23,663 bases of DNA from Holosporales bacterium (lineage in GTDB: Bacteria > Pseudomonadota > Alphaproteobacteria > RUG11792), in contig JAISID010000035.1 in NCBI GenBank assembly GCA_031262205.1, positions 1 through 23,663 on the forward strand, read 5' to 3'. Below, piece by piece: positions 1 to 7,375 of this stretch. Under the pieces are notes generated by a model. It was not told the origin of the DNA and made no database searches. It saw only the letters and a program-made list of their open reading frames with translations. Position numbers and translations under genes: made by a program. Positions within the stretch are counted from its first letter, which is position 1; every line of letters begins with the position of its first letter.

Positions 1-130
1 ATTTCATTTGTAGTTGATAGATTCTGATTATCAACTTTCATTCCTTTCGATAGTTTTTTTATTGGCTGTTTTGCTAGACGCCAAGGAATAATTCTGAAAT
101 TTTTTAAGACGTTAAGAGACGATTTCCAAG

Positions 131-517
131 CTAATTGTTTTCGGAGGAGTTCTGAGCGTCGGATACTATTGCTTCCACTAAGCCTACGATTCTGGCTTTA
201 ATTTTTTCGTTTGCCACGGCTCTAAAAATGCTTAGTAATTTTACTTCTAAATCTTCATCCGTATTCCCATTGTTTTCGCTTCCTTCGCGAAGCAAAAGTT
301 TGTTGAAAAAATGACTGGGAGGCGTTTGAAGACACGAGCAAATCTTTAAAAAGTTTGGAACCGATAGCCGCGTGTATCCATATTCGTACTTTTGAATTTG
401 CTGAAACGTGCAGCCGGCGACGGCGGCAAGTTGTTTTTGCGTCATCTTAAGCTCTTTGCGTCGTTCTTTTATACGACGTCCTAATTCGTGGTTATTATTA
501 TATAAATATTTAATCAT
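131..517 (-). CDS. XRE-family helix-turn-helix transcriptional regulator
   Basis: A 128-residue protein with a Cro/C1-type HTH at about residues 11-66. The helices contain the MTQKQLAAVAG and FQQIQKYEYG segments, and the FQQIQKYE recognition helix is typical of a large alphaproteobacterial XRE group. It should act as a small, probably dimeric cytoplasmic DNA-binding regulator; its targets are unknown. The C-terminal half (about 75-128) is charged and has no recognisable domain. The ATG at 517 has a weak purine-rich AGGGGA about 13 nt upstream. The gene lies downstream of the ChpT-like gene on the same strand with a 45-bp gap, so the pair may be co-transcribed. That would fit a signalling role, but this is inference from position only. 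Family assignment is secure, function is not. Confidence 0.88.
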   Translation of the reverse strand: MIKYLYNNNHELGRRIKERRKELKMTQKQLAAVAGCTFQQIQKYEYGYTRLSVPNFLKICSCLQTPPSHFFNKLLLREGSENNGNTDEDLEVKLLSIFRAVANEKIKARIVGLVEAIVSDAQNSSENN

Positions 518-562
518 AGTAAGTAAACTATCCCCTAATAATATAATTCTACTCTAGATTTA

Positions 563-1177
563 CTATATTATAAAAGGATTTTTAATTGACGTTTTGGCAT
601 TCCCATATATATTTACTCTTAACCCGTCGTTTTCCACAAGTTCCGCCGAAATTTCAAATCCTTGTTCTTTAGCTAAATCTTTTACGTATAAGGCGAAGAC
701 ATTAAAAACGTTTTCTTGAAGAAGATTGTCGTTGAAGGCTAAGTAGATAGCTTCGGGAAAAACTCTTTGCTTATCGACGGAAATTTTAATAGGCTCCGAT
801 GTTCTATACGAGATAACTATAACGTCTTGGGATTTGCAAACTTTTATTATTAAATACAAAATTCCCAAAATAGAGGTTTTTGAATTTGAAACGACAAATT
901 CGGTTAAGACGTTATTTTTATCCGATATCGATATATTTTTTAATTTTGCGACGCCGAGAACGGCGTCTAGCGTGTCGACTGCGGAGCCTCCCGAATATAT
1001 GCCTCTAAAAAAGCTCATTGTATAGGATAGAAGATTTAAGTCGTTAAATAGTTCCTTTAAATCTTCTGATCTTAGTTCGGATTCGTCGTCGCATAAAAAT
1101 TTTATCGCGTTTAAATGATTCGCAATTTCGTGACAAACTCTAGCGACGGTTAGTCTAGTTGTATTTGATTGATTCAT
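563..1177 (-). CDS. chpT: ChpT-like histidine phosphotransferase (HPTransfase, DUF2328 type)
   Basis: A 204-residue protein. Residues 13-25 (RVCHEIANHLNAI) match the dimerisation and phosphoacceptor helix of alphaproteobacterial ChpT, whose consensus is RxCHD...PLGAI; His16 is the expected phosphorylated residue. A degenerate Bergerat-like ATPase fold would occupy about residues 75-195. In Caulobacter ChpT relays phosphate from CckA to CtrA and CpdR. Here the partners are outside the window, so the same role is inferred. The family is essentially restricted to Alphaproteobacteria and is one of the best taxonomic clues in the window. No Shine-Dalgarno is visible before the ATG at 1177. A TATAAA box sits about 10 nt upstream, so the transcript may be nearly leaderless. 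It is slightly shorter than typical ChpT (about 210-250 residues). Confidence 0.75.
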   Translation of the reverse strand: MNQSNTTRLTVARVCHEIANHLNAIKFLCDDESELRSEDLKELFNDLNLLSYTMSFFRGIYSGGSAVDTLDAVLGVAKLKNISISDKNNVLTEFVVSNSKTSILGILYLIIKVCKSQDVIVISYRTSEPIKISVDKQRVFPEAIYLAFNDNLLQENVFNVFALYVKDLAKEQGFEISAELVENDGLRVNIYGNAKTSIKNPFII

Positions 1178-1586
1178 AAATTTTATAAAAACATATTTGA
1201 GCTAATAGAATAATTCAATTATATAAAATATTTTGATATAAAATCAGAATTTTTAATAAACTTGAAGAGGATCATCCGCCCGACGTTTTGTAAGAAACGG
1301 TTTGCGTATAGAAAACGCAGTAAGAAGAAGGGAGTCCGTTGCTAATCGATTAATGAAATTTTTAGGATGCGAAGGAACGATTTCCGACTTAAATATCCGC
1401 ATTTTATAAGGAATCCTGGAAAATGAGGCTTTTGTAGGTTAAAGCAGTTTTTTGTATTTTTCTTATTTGTTGATTTTGTTGCAAAAAACTTGGTTAAAAC
1501 AAAAAAATTTGATTGACGGAAAAATGTTTTTGATAGTAGTATCGGAGAATCTATTGGTTGTGAGAACAGTTTTTTGAGGTTTAAAA
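1178..1586. other. Intergenic region between chpT-like gene and HU gene
   Basis: About 409 bp with no convincing gene. The left part is very AT-rich and contains TGATATAAA at 1234-1242 on the plus strand, which looks like an extended -10 box. DNA from about 1260 to 1590 would be a leader of some 330 nt for HU if that box is used. A small basic open frame beginning with TTG at 1262 (27 residues) is probably chance. A second possible promoter lies just before HU (TTGATT at 1509, GATAGT at 1532). Confidence 0.4.
1234..1242 (+). promoter_or_regulatory. Putative extended -10 box (TGATATAAA) upstream of HU
   Basis: The sequence matches the TGnTATAAT extended -10 consensus except for the last base, and resembles the TGATATAAT boxes before rlmN, the DUF3576-like gene and dapE. 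No good -35 is seen. It would give HU a long leader, or drive a separate small RNA. Confidence 0.3.
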
Positions 1587-1874
1587 ATGAATAAAGTTGA
1601 GTTGATTGCAAGTATGGCGGACGCGGCTGGGATAAAAAAAATCGAAGCCGAAAAGGCGTTGAACGCTTTTATAGACACGGTAATCTCCGAACTTGCTCTC
1701 GGAGCGGAGATTAGATTAGTAGGATTCGGTACTTTTTCCGTTTCATACAGAAAGCCGACCGAAGGGCGTAATATGAGAACCAAAGAGGTTATAAAAATCC
1801 CTGGCAGAAATATCCCAAAATTCAAAGCAGGCAAACGATTGAAGGAAGTGGTTGCGAAAGGAACGAAGAAATAA
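1587..1874 (+). CDS. hup: HU family DNA-binding protein
   Basis: A 95-residue protein, close to the 90 of canonical HU. The N-terminal helices begin MNKVELIASMADAAGI. The GFGTFSV turn lies at about residues 46-52. The beta-arm carries GRNMRTKEVIKIPG and the C-terminal helix reads FKAGKRLKEVV. HU dimers bend and compact DNA non-specifically in the nucleoid and assist replication and recombination. The ATG at 1587 has a TGAGG Shine-Dalgarno about 9 nt upstream. tRNA-Val begins 25 bp after the stop; HU followed by tRNA-Val is an arrangement I know from many Alphaproteobacteria, where lon usually precedes it. Lon is not upstream here. I cannot separate HU-alpha from HU-beta, or fully exclude IHF, but the sequence reads as HU. 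Confidence 0.95.
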   Translation: MNKVELIASMADAAGIKKIEAEKALNAFIDTVISELALGAEIRLVGFGTFSVSYRKPTEGRNMRTKEVIKIPGRNIPKFKAGKRLKEVVAKGTKK

Positions 1875-1899
1875 TCCTAGCTGCAAAATTTTGGAAATT

Positions 1900-1974
1900 G
1901 GGCGATTGGCTCAGTGGTAGAGCATCTCGTTTACACCGAGGGGGTCGGCGGTTCGAATCCGTCATCGCCCACCA
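1900..1974 (+). tRNA. tRNA-Val (anticodon UAC)
   Basis: A full cloverleaf can be folded. The acceptor stem GGGCGAT pairs with ATCGCCC (1900-1906 with 1964-1970), and the discriminator A and CCA are encoded (1971-1974). The D-arm contains GCTCAGTGGTAGAGC. The anticodon stem TCTCG/CGAGG holds loop TTTACAC with TAC at 1932-1934. The T-arm contains GGTTCGAATCC. It is probably co-transcribed with HU and with the following lipoprotein frame, which begins only 7 nt after the CCA. Confidence 0.97.
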
Positions 1975-1981
1975 TGTTATT

Positions 1982-2077
1982 TTGATTTTAGCGGTTGTTT
2001 TTTTTCTAACGGCTTGCGGTAAAGTCGGAGAGTTGGAGCGTCCTATTCCCGAATCGGTTGGTTATGTTTCTTCGTAA
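1982..2077 (+). CDS. lptM: Tiny LptM-like (YifL-type) lipoprotein
   Basis: A 31-codon frame that standard minimum lengths miss. It starts at TTG 1982 and reads a hydrophobic stretch ending in the lipobox LTAC (Cys12), then GKVGELERPIP. That C-x(2)-G-x-L-x(2)-P layout is the hallmark of LptM/YifL, the small outer-membrane lipoprotein that binds the LptD-LptE translocon and promotes LptD disulfide maturation. The stop TAA lies 14 nt inside dsbD. Oddities are that no ATG is in frame, the n-region lacks basic residues, and no ribosome-binding site is visible. Only 7 nt separate it from the tRNA 3' end, so tRNA processing would leave an almost leaderless mRNA. A downstream lspA and dsbD fit the function. 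It could also be a decayed copy. Confidence 0.55.
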   Translation: MILAVVFFLTACGKVGELERPIPESVGYVSS

Positions 2078-3761
2078 AGTTTTTAGTTTTCTGTCAATAG
2101 GCTTGTTATTTTTATGCGAAGCCCTGGCCAGCGCAAACTTAAGAACTTCGTTAGAAAGCGACGGATATATATTTATCGCCGTTGATTTTAAGGTGAAAAA
2201 CGGCGAGCATATAACAGCTCCCGTCGGCAAGGGTAAATCTGTCGCTCCTAACGTAATTTGGGAGAACGCGGAAATCGCCGATATATTTTGGCCTGATTCT
2301 ATAGTCCTTCCAAATTCGGACGGTTCTCCCAGCGGCTATTATGGATACGACAAAGATTTTTCCATAATTTATAAATTAAAAATTATCGATGGGAACGCTC
2401 CTGTAAACTATGCTCTGTCTTACGTCGTTTGCAGCGACGCATGCATTCCTTGTCATGAAAAGGGCATTTTAAAAACGAACGGTCTTCTTTCCGAAGACGA
2501 AATAAAAAACGTTAGTTGGGAAGCGAATAACCGTTCGAATAGTTGCGAAGCTCCTAATTTTTTGCTAGCGCTTCTTTTCGGATTGTTAGGCGGAATTATC
2601 TTAAATTTCATGCCTTGCGTATTTCCGATTATATCTATGAAAATCTTTTCTATAGTAAAGATTGCGAAGTCTAGTAAGAAAAACATACGAAAACACGGAA
2701 TATCATTTTCAAGCGGCATCCTCGGCGTATTCCTCTCGCTGGGGATTATCGTAATTTTACTACGACAATCAATCGGCGGAATAGGGTGGGGATTCTACAT
2801 GCAATCGCCGACTTTTGTTTTTGCTTTATTGCTTGCGTTTCTTTTTTGCGGCTTTCACTTCTTGGGAATATTTAAAGTTCGGATTCCTGAAATACGAGGG
2901 ATAAAATTACCGGTTAGAAACGAATATCTATCGTCGTTTTTTAGCGGAGCGTTCGGAGGGCTTGCCTCGTCGTCGTGCGTGGGTCCCTTTTCAGGGGCGG
3001 CGATTGCGAGCGCTCTATTATACGATAATTTGTTTCAGTCTATAGGTATATTCATAGCTTTAGGGATTGGAATGAGCTTCCCGTTTTTATTAATTTCTAT
3101 TTGGCCGAATTTAGCGAAAAGGGTTCCTAAGCCTGGAAAGCGGCTTCTTTTGTTTGAAGAGTTTATGGGATTCGCAATGTTGTTTTCTTGCGTTTGGCCT
3201 ATTTGGATTTTATTGTCTCAAGTTTCGGCGTCAAGGTTAGTCGTTTTGTTGCTCTGTTGCGTTTCTATCGCAATGTTCTTACAGATGCTAAAACATGCCG
3301 AAGATTCGCGGATATTTAAGTATTTTACCATAGCCGGGGCTTTAATTAGCGCGGCGGCGGGAGCATATACGACGATATCCGTTCCCAATCCATGCGACCG
3401 TATCGCGTGGGTTAATTACTCGGATGAAGCGTTTGACGACGCGAAGATTGCAAAAACGGCTATATTCTTAGATTTCACGGCTTCTTGGTGCGCGAATTGT
3501 CAGTTTAACGAACGGCTTTTTAGCGACGAAGACGTGATTTACGAATTTAAGAAAAAGAACGTCAAAGCGATAAAATGCGATTGGACAAACAGGAATGAAA
3601 AAGTAACAAATTTGCTTAAAGAATACGGAGCGGCCGCAGTGCCGTTTTATGTGTTTTATCCTGGAAACGGAAACGGAAACGGAAAGGGATTTACGGTTTT
3701 GCCGACTATTCTTACTAAGAAGGTTTTGTTAGACGCTCTAGCCCGAGGAGAAGACTATTAA
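2064..3761 (+). CDS. dsbD: Thiol:disulfide interchange protein DsbD/ScsB-like
   Basis: A 565-residue inner-membrane protein that moves electrons from cytoplasmic thioredoxin to periplasmic partners. I chose the ATG at 2064 because it opens a signal peptide (MFLRKVFSFLSIGLLF, cleavage near ALASA); an upstream TTG in frame at 2058 adds two residues. The N-terminal periplasmic domain holds a CSDACIPC cluster. The multi-TM CcdA-like core has its two reactive cysteines in FMPCVFPI and SSSCVGPF. The C-terminal thioredoxin domain has FTASWCANC. Length matches E. coli DsbD (565). A loop near the C-terminus reads GNGNGNGKG, encoded by a GGAAAC hexamer repeated in tandem. The gene overlaps the LptM-like frame by 14 nt and lspA by 1 nt (TAATG), so translation is probably coupled. 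Confidence 0.92.
   Translation: MFLRKVFSFLSIGLLFLCEALASANLRTSLESDGYIFIAVDFKVKNGEHITAPVGKGKSVAPNVIWENAEIADIFWPDSIVLPNSDGSPSGYYGYDKDFSIIYKLKIIDGNAPVNYALSYVVCSDACIPCHEKGILKTNGLLSEDEIKNVSWEANNRSNSCEAPNFLLALLFGLLGGIILNFMPCVFPIISMKIFSIVKIAKSSKKNIRKHGISFSSGILGVFLSLGIIVILLRQSIGGIGWGFYMQSPTFVFALLLAFLFCGFHFLGIFKVRIPEIRGIKLPVRNEYLSSFFSGAFGGLASSSCVGPFSGAAIASALLYDNLFQSIGIFIALGIGMSFPFLLISIWPNLAKRVPKPGKRLLLFEEFMGFAMLFSCVWPIWILLSQVSASRLVVLLLCCVSIAMFLQMLKHAEDSRIFKYFTIAGALISAAAGAYTTISVPNPCDRIAWVNYSDEAFDDAKIAKTAIFLDFTASWCANCQFNERLFSDEDVIYEFKKKNVKAIKCDWTNRNEKVTNLLKEYGAAAVPFYVFYPGNGNGNGKGFTVLPTILTKKVLLDALARGEDY
3663..3686 (+). repeat. Hexanucleotide tandem repeat GGAAAC within dsbD
   Basis: Three copies of GGAAAC are followed by GGAAAG, encoding alternating Gly-Asn in the thioredoxin domain. 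Copy-number slippage would keep the frame and only change loop length. Confidence 0.85.
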
Positions 3762-4240
3762 TGACAAATTTAAGAAAAGTCCATTTTTTTAGCATTTTTA
3801 TAATCTTATTTACGGTCGTCTTCGATCAGGCGACTAAGTGGAGCGTGTTGGCTTTTCTAGAGAGAGGAGAAGTCGTGGAAATTTGTCCGTATGTTAACTT
3901 AGTGTTGCATTTCAATTTTGGAACTAGTTTCGGATTATTATCGCCCGCAAATTCTATGCAAAAAAATATGATTATCGCTCTAACTATTTTTTGCGTACTC
4001 TTACTAATATATATGTTTTTTAAACTCAGAAGTCCAACGGAAAAAGCGCTTTGCGGATTTTTGATCGGCGGAGCGATTGGAAATCTTATCGATAGGTTTA
4101 TTCACGGCGGAGTTATAGATTTCATAGACGTATACTACGCAAGTTGGCATTGGCCGGCCTTTAACGCCGCAGACTTCTTTATTTCTTCCAGCGCGGTATT
4201 GCTTTTGCTTTGCAACTTGTTCTCTAAGAAAATTCGTTGA
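3761..4240 (+). CDS. lspA: Lipoprotein signal peptidase (signal peptidase II)
   Basis: A 159-residue polytopic aspartyl protease that removes the signal peptide from diacylglyceryl-prolipoproteins in the inner membrane. Four TM segments are visible. Conserved elements are FDQATKW near residue 21, NFGTSFGLL at 52-60 (the N-x-G-x-(A/S)-FG box), GNLIDR at 107-112, VIDFID containing catalytic Asp120, and FNAADFF containing catalytic Asp138. Length is typical (about 160). The ATG at 3761 overlaps the dsbD stop by one base and has a strong GAGGAG 10 nt upstream. Lipoproteins elsewhere in the window (LptM-like and LptE-like) are expected substrates. A palindromic repeat follows about 160 bp downstream, between convergent genes. 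Confidence 0.96.
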   Translation: MTNLRKVHFFSIFIILFTVVFDQATKWSVLAFLERGEVVEICPYVNLVLHFNFGTSFGLLSPANSMQKNMIIALTIFCVLLLIYMFFKLRSPTEKALCGFLIGGAIGNLIDRFIHGGVIDFIDVYYASWHWPAFNAADFFISSSAVLLLLCNLFSKKIR

Positions 4241-4400
4241 TTTTTAATACGGACGAAAGAGCGATATACGCGTCTTAAGCGCGTTTATAAATTGGTTGCT
4301 ACATACTTATGAACTTCAAAAATATGCTTTTTATGGATTCTAACTTATCTACTGCGCGCTAGGGAGAGCGATCCACATTCGTAATTATACTTATAACTAT

Positions 4401-4545
4401 AATATTTCTCTTTTGGCTCACTCGATTATACCGATTTATTGAAAGCGCAGCTTGTCAAGGGACGCTTCGCTTTGCTCGCTCTATAGCCCTTGACAAGACG
4501 CTTTATAAATCGGTCGAGATATCCTCGTTCCAAAAGATAAATATT
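4401..4545 (+). repeat. Palindromic dispersed repeat, family 1, copy 1 (MITE-like)
   Basis: An imperfect palindrome about 145 bp long. Its ends AATATTTCTCTTTTGG and CCAAAAGATAAATATT match in inverted orientation with one mismatch. Inner arms are CCGATTTAT...AAAGCG with CGCTTTATAAATCGG, and the central stem is CTTGTCAAGGG with CCCTTGACAAG around a loop of about 25 nt. A second copy lies inverted at 10611-10754, with similarity continuing a little beyond both ends. No coding capacity is evident. It sits between the convergent lspA and thiN genes, where the hairpin could also act as a two-way terminator. The absence of a transposase suggests a non-autonomous element. Confidence 0.85.
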
Positions 4546-4707
4546 ATTGGGGGGCGGTTTGGTCTTCAACGTCGCTTACTTACCTCTAACGCCATTATTA
4601 TATAGACGCCAGTTATTCAAACTCCACGGCAATAATTTATTCGTAAGTCCCTGGGTTATTTACCGCATGTCGTGCGCTAAGGGATTCCCGAAATTATTTA
4701 CCTTGCG

Positions 4708-5379
4708 TCAAAGCGTCAAAGAGGCGCCTTCAATTCCCGCATCGGTTACTTTTTCGGTGTAAATCAGCAAGAGAGCTTTGCCTTGTTTCACGTCGATTAC
4801 GACGTCTTCAAGCGACGCCCTATTAGAAAGCGAGGCGTTGCCGGGAAACGTTAGCTTCGAATTTGCCAAATTCCACTTAAGCCCTTGCGACGAAATAATG
4901 CATTCCGGCATTCCAAAAATAGATAGCTTAGTATTTTCGGAGAGTTTAAACACATTATTTCCTTCCAAGCAAAGCCCGACGACTCCATCGTCGACAAGCG
5001 CAGACTTCGTTTCTAAAAATATATTTATATTATTTATAATATGGTCGAGACAGCCGCCGTTTACCCCGCATATTATAGACGGGCAAAGCGACTCCGAAGC
5101 AACGTAGCCTAGGGCTTTTTGGAAATCCGAATAATCTTGATCGAGACTCTTTACATACGGAATAATTTGAAGCAAATCTTTTCTAACGCTATCTAAGTCT
5201 CCAATTATAACGTTCGGCGTAATCCCCCTATCAAATAAAACATTCGCCGCCCCGTCGGCTGCGATTATGGGAAGATTAATATTTTTAAAAAACTCGGCTT
5301 TTGGCAAAACGCCGTCCAAACAAAGAATCGATTTGTATTTTGAAAAATCAATAAATTTCCAATAATCCGAGGATTTCAT
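4708..5379 (-). CDS. thiN: Thiamine pyrophosphokinase
   Basis: A 223-residue cytoplasmic enzyme that transfers pyrophosphate from ATP to thiamine, giving thiamine diphosphate. Family landmarks are AADGAAN at about 40-46, IIGDLDSV at 58-65, DQDYSDFQKAL at 80-90 and GGCLDHIINN. These are the acidic metal and nucleotide residues (Asp42, Asp61, Asp63, Asp82, Asp85) plus the usual GG-x-LDH-x(3)-N motif. Length is normal (210-225). The ATG at 5379 is preceded by AAGGGA about 11 nt upstream, and a TATAAT box lies at 5414-5419 on the complement. The gene is divergent from the MFS transporter. No TPP riboswitch was found. Presence of TPK without visible thiamine synthesis genes suggests uptake of thiamine, but those genes could lie elsewhere. 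Confidence 0.93.
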   Translation of the reverse strand: MKSSDYWKFIDFSKYKSILCLDGVLPKAEFFKNINLPIIAADGAANVLFDRGITPNVIIGDLDSVRKDLLQIIPYVKSLDQDYSDFQKALGYVASESLCPSIICGVNGGCLDHIINNINIFLETKSALVDDGVVGLCLEGNNVFKLSENTKLSIFGMPECIISSQGLKWNLANSKLTFPGNASLSNRASLEDVVIDVKQGKALLLIYTEKVTDAGIEGASLTL

Positions 5380-5576
5380 ATAAATTCAAATTCCCTTGTT
5401 TTTCGTCGCTTTTATTATATCGCGATAAAATCGTCGAGCGTTCTTAAAAGAAATGCTATAAACTATAACTTATGAGATCGTATAATATTCAGCGTTAAAA
5501 TTATAATTTGCTTTTTCAACTTATCAAATCGTCGCGCGACAATACGATTTAGCTTAGAGACTTGCTCATAAAAATA

Positions 5577-6794
5577 ATGAGTTTTTTGAAAATCTTACCC
5601 GACAAAAACAAAAATAAAATCGTCGTCTGGCTATGCTGCATATGCTACTTTTGGGGGATTTCTTCTTCGATGATGTTTTCCCTACTCCCAATTTATATAA
5701 TCGAAGAATTGGGCGTAAGCTCTGAGTCTTTTGGTTTTCTTGTCGGCCTTACCACGTCGTTTACGCTTGCGGCTAGAATCTGCACGGGTTTTTTAATGGA
5801 CATCCTAAAAAAAAGGAAATTGATGCTATACGTAGGCACGACGCTGGCTTTAGTAAGCAAATTGCTTTTAGCATGTTTTTCCAATATAAATATCGTATTC
5901 TTATCCAAATTTATAGATAGATTCGCCAAAGGATTCCGTCGCGCGTCAATCGACGTCATTCTTGCCGATTTTACAAAGAAAAAAGGAGGCTCTGCATTTT
6001 CCTTCCGATACGTAATGAATTTAGCCGGCTACGTTACCGGATCGATTTTAACATCGACTATATTAACGGCCTATGGAAACAACTTTAGGTTTATCTTTAT
6101 GTCCGCCGTTATCCCCGCAATGATTTCGCTATATACCTTGGAAAGAAAAATAAATTACGAAGAGGAAACAAAAATATCGGAAGAAAAAATAAAATGGAAA
6201 ATTAAAGACATATCCCTTCTGCCAAACGAATATTGGAAATTCATGATAGTCGTCGCTCTTTTGATATTCAATAGATTCGACGAAGGATTTATCACCCTCA
6301 GAGCGCGCGAGGTTCTTCCAGGGGAAATATGGAAATTTCCGTTGCTTATGTCCGGTTATGAAATTTCCGCCGCCGCTATCGCGCTCCTAGTTGGGAGAAT
6401 CGTCGACAAAATAGATAAAAGACAAATCTTAATTTATGGAATGCTCATATTATTTTCCGCCGATATATTCGGAATGTTCGCAAACAACTTCGCGACGATT
6501 CTTCCTATATATATTTTAGCGGGAATTCATATGGGAGCCACCCAATGGGTATTGTTGTTAATAATTGCAAGATTAGCTCCTAAAAACATCTTTGGAACGG
6601 CGTTTGCAATATTCTACGCCATAGAGGCGTTAGCCGCGCTTTGTTCGAACTGCCTGGCTGGCGGCTTATCTTCAAAACTGGCGCTCCTACTAGGACTTCA
6701 AGCCTCCACAGGCCCTTTTATACAAGGAGCTGTCGTCAGCTTTATAATAACTATATATCTGGTCAGATCGTTAAAGAAACGCAGCTTAGCTTGA
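5577..6794 (+). CDS. Major facilitator superfamily transporter
   Basis: A 405-residue protein with about 12 TM segments in two six-helix halves separated by a charged loop near residues 185-215 (EEETKISEEKIKWK). The cytoplasmic loop between TM2 and TM3 carries the MFS motif A pattern in GFLMDILKKRK. I prefer the ATG at 5577, which gives MSFLKILPDK; a TTG at 5562 in the same frame is possible. The ribosome-binding site is weak (AGAGA about 13 nt upstream), and a TATAAT box at 5481-5486 could serve as -10. The substrate cannot be read from sequence. Divergence from thiN makes a thiamine-related cargo conceivable but unproven. The stop at 6794 is followed 70 bp later by the parS palindrome. Confidence 0.88.
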   Translation: MSFLKILPDKNKNKIVVWLCCICYFWGISSSMMFSLLPIYIIEELGVSSESFGFLVGLTTSFTLAARICTGFLMDILKKRKLMLYVGTTLALVSKLLLACFSNINIVFLSKFIDRFAKGFRRASIDVILADFTKKKGGSAFSFRYVMNLAGYVTGSILTSTILTAYGNNFRFIFMSAVIPAMISLYTLERKINYEEETKISEEKIKWKIKDISLLPNEYWKFMIVVALLIFNRFDEGFITLRAREVLPGEIWKFPLLMSGYEISAAAIALLVGRIVDKIDKRQILIYGMLILFSADIFGMFANNFATILPIYILAGIHMGATQWVLLLIIARLAPKNIFGTAFAIFYAIEALAALCSNCLAGGLSSKLALLLGLQASTGPFIQGAVVSFIITIYLVRSLKKRSLA

Positions 6795-6863
6795 TTAACG
6801 TTTTGGATATGGAAACGAACTTGACGGGGCGGCGGGAGATACGGTCGGATTGTTGATAAGTTA

Positions 6864-6891
6864 AAGAAATGTTTCACGTGAAACATTTCTT
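6864..6891. promoter_or_regulatory. parS: parS centromere site (ParB-binding palindrome)
   Basis: Positions 6870-6885 read TGTTTCACGTGAAACA, the canonical bacterial chromosomal parS 16-mer with no mismatch. The palindrome extends perfectly to 28 bp (6864-6891). ParB loads here and spreads to organise chromosome segregation with ParA. parS sites cluster near the replication origin, so this window is probably origin-proximal. parA and parB themselves are not in the window. Confidence 0.93.
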
Positions 6892-6899
6892 CGATCGAG

Positions 6900-7034
6900 A
6901 AAGGGAATCATTCTCGCTAACGCACAGTAGATAACTAGAACTCTTGCATAAAGGTATATCCCTAGAGTTTCGAGGAGTTTATAAATATGTTTATTTATAA
7001 GATCGTTACTTTATGTTAGGGAATGACTCTCTTT
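6900..7034. repeat. Multi-hairpin inverted-repeat element next to parS
   Basis: Imperfect inverted arms at 6900-6921 and 7015-7034 pair over about 17 positions. They enclose two further hairpins: AACTCT/AGAGTT (6939-6944 with 6964-6969) and a 9-bp stem TTATAAATA/TATTTATAA with a 4-nt loop (6979-7000). The segment about 6960-7012 also resembles 14992-15046, so part of it may be a degenerate dispersed repeat. Confidence 0.5.
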
Positions 7035-7083
7035 AGAAATATTTCTGATACTGCGTATTTATTACATATGGAATCATACCCTG

Positions 7084-7268
7084 ACATCCCGTACATTTAA
7101 TTTGCAGTTAATTCCCGTCGACGACTTAGCGACAACTCCTCATTTTTGGTCTTATTTTTTGCATGCAAATCTTGCTCGTAGAACATCTAGGACGATTCCC
7201 CTTATATGTGATTTTTGAAATGGCAAAAGCCATTGTTAATTGGTCGACCAACAAAATTTACGGGATGT
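7084..7268. repeat. 185-bp segment bounded by 15-bp inverted repeats
   Basis: ACATCCCGTACATTT at 7084-7098 is matched by AAATTTACGGGATGT at 7254-7268, inverted with one mismatch. Near the right end are the hairpin AATGGC-AAAA-GCCATT (7219-7234) and the perfect palindrome TTGGTCGACCAA (7240-7251). No open frame of note lies inside. It could be a small non-autonomous element or a regulatory site; only one copy is seen. Confidence 0.45.
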
Positions 7269-7375
7269 TAATGTTTTGGTTCCCTTTATAAACAATTGCC
7301 GACTAAATGCTATCCACGCAATTATTGCCCTCTTCTATTATTGCTATAAGGACAATTTGCCTTCTTAAGACGGCG

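Noticed and set aside
1262..1345. 27-residue basic frame before HU
   Set aside because: It has a TTG start, no ribosome-binding site and no match to known ribosomal small proteins.
4547..4762. 71-codon plus-strand frame after the family 1 repeat
   Set aside because: It runs into the 3' end of thiN antisense, starts inside repeat flank, and has no ribosome-binding site or recognisable domain.
5380..5576. TPP riboswitch in the thiN-MFS divergent region
   Set aside because: No CTGAGA or ACCTGATCTGG-type conserved segments were found on either strand.
6698..6886. Open frame on the minus strand starting MFHVKHFF
   Set aside because: This peptide is simply the translation of the parS palindrome, and the frame otherwise overlaps the MFS gene antisense.
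7300..7330. DnaA box or replication origin near CTATCCACG
   Set aside because: A single 7-of-9 match with no cluster is expected by chance; parS alone does not mark the origin.
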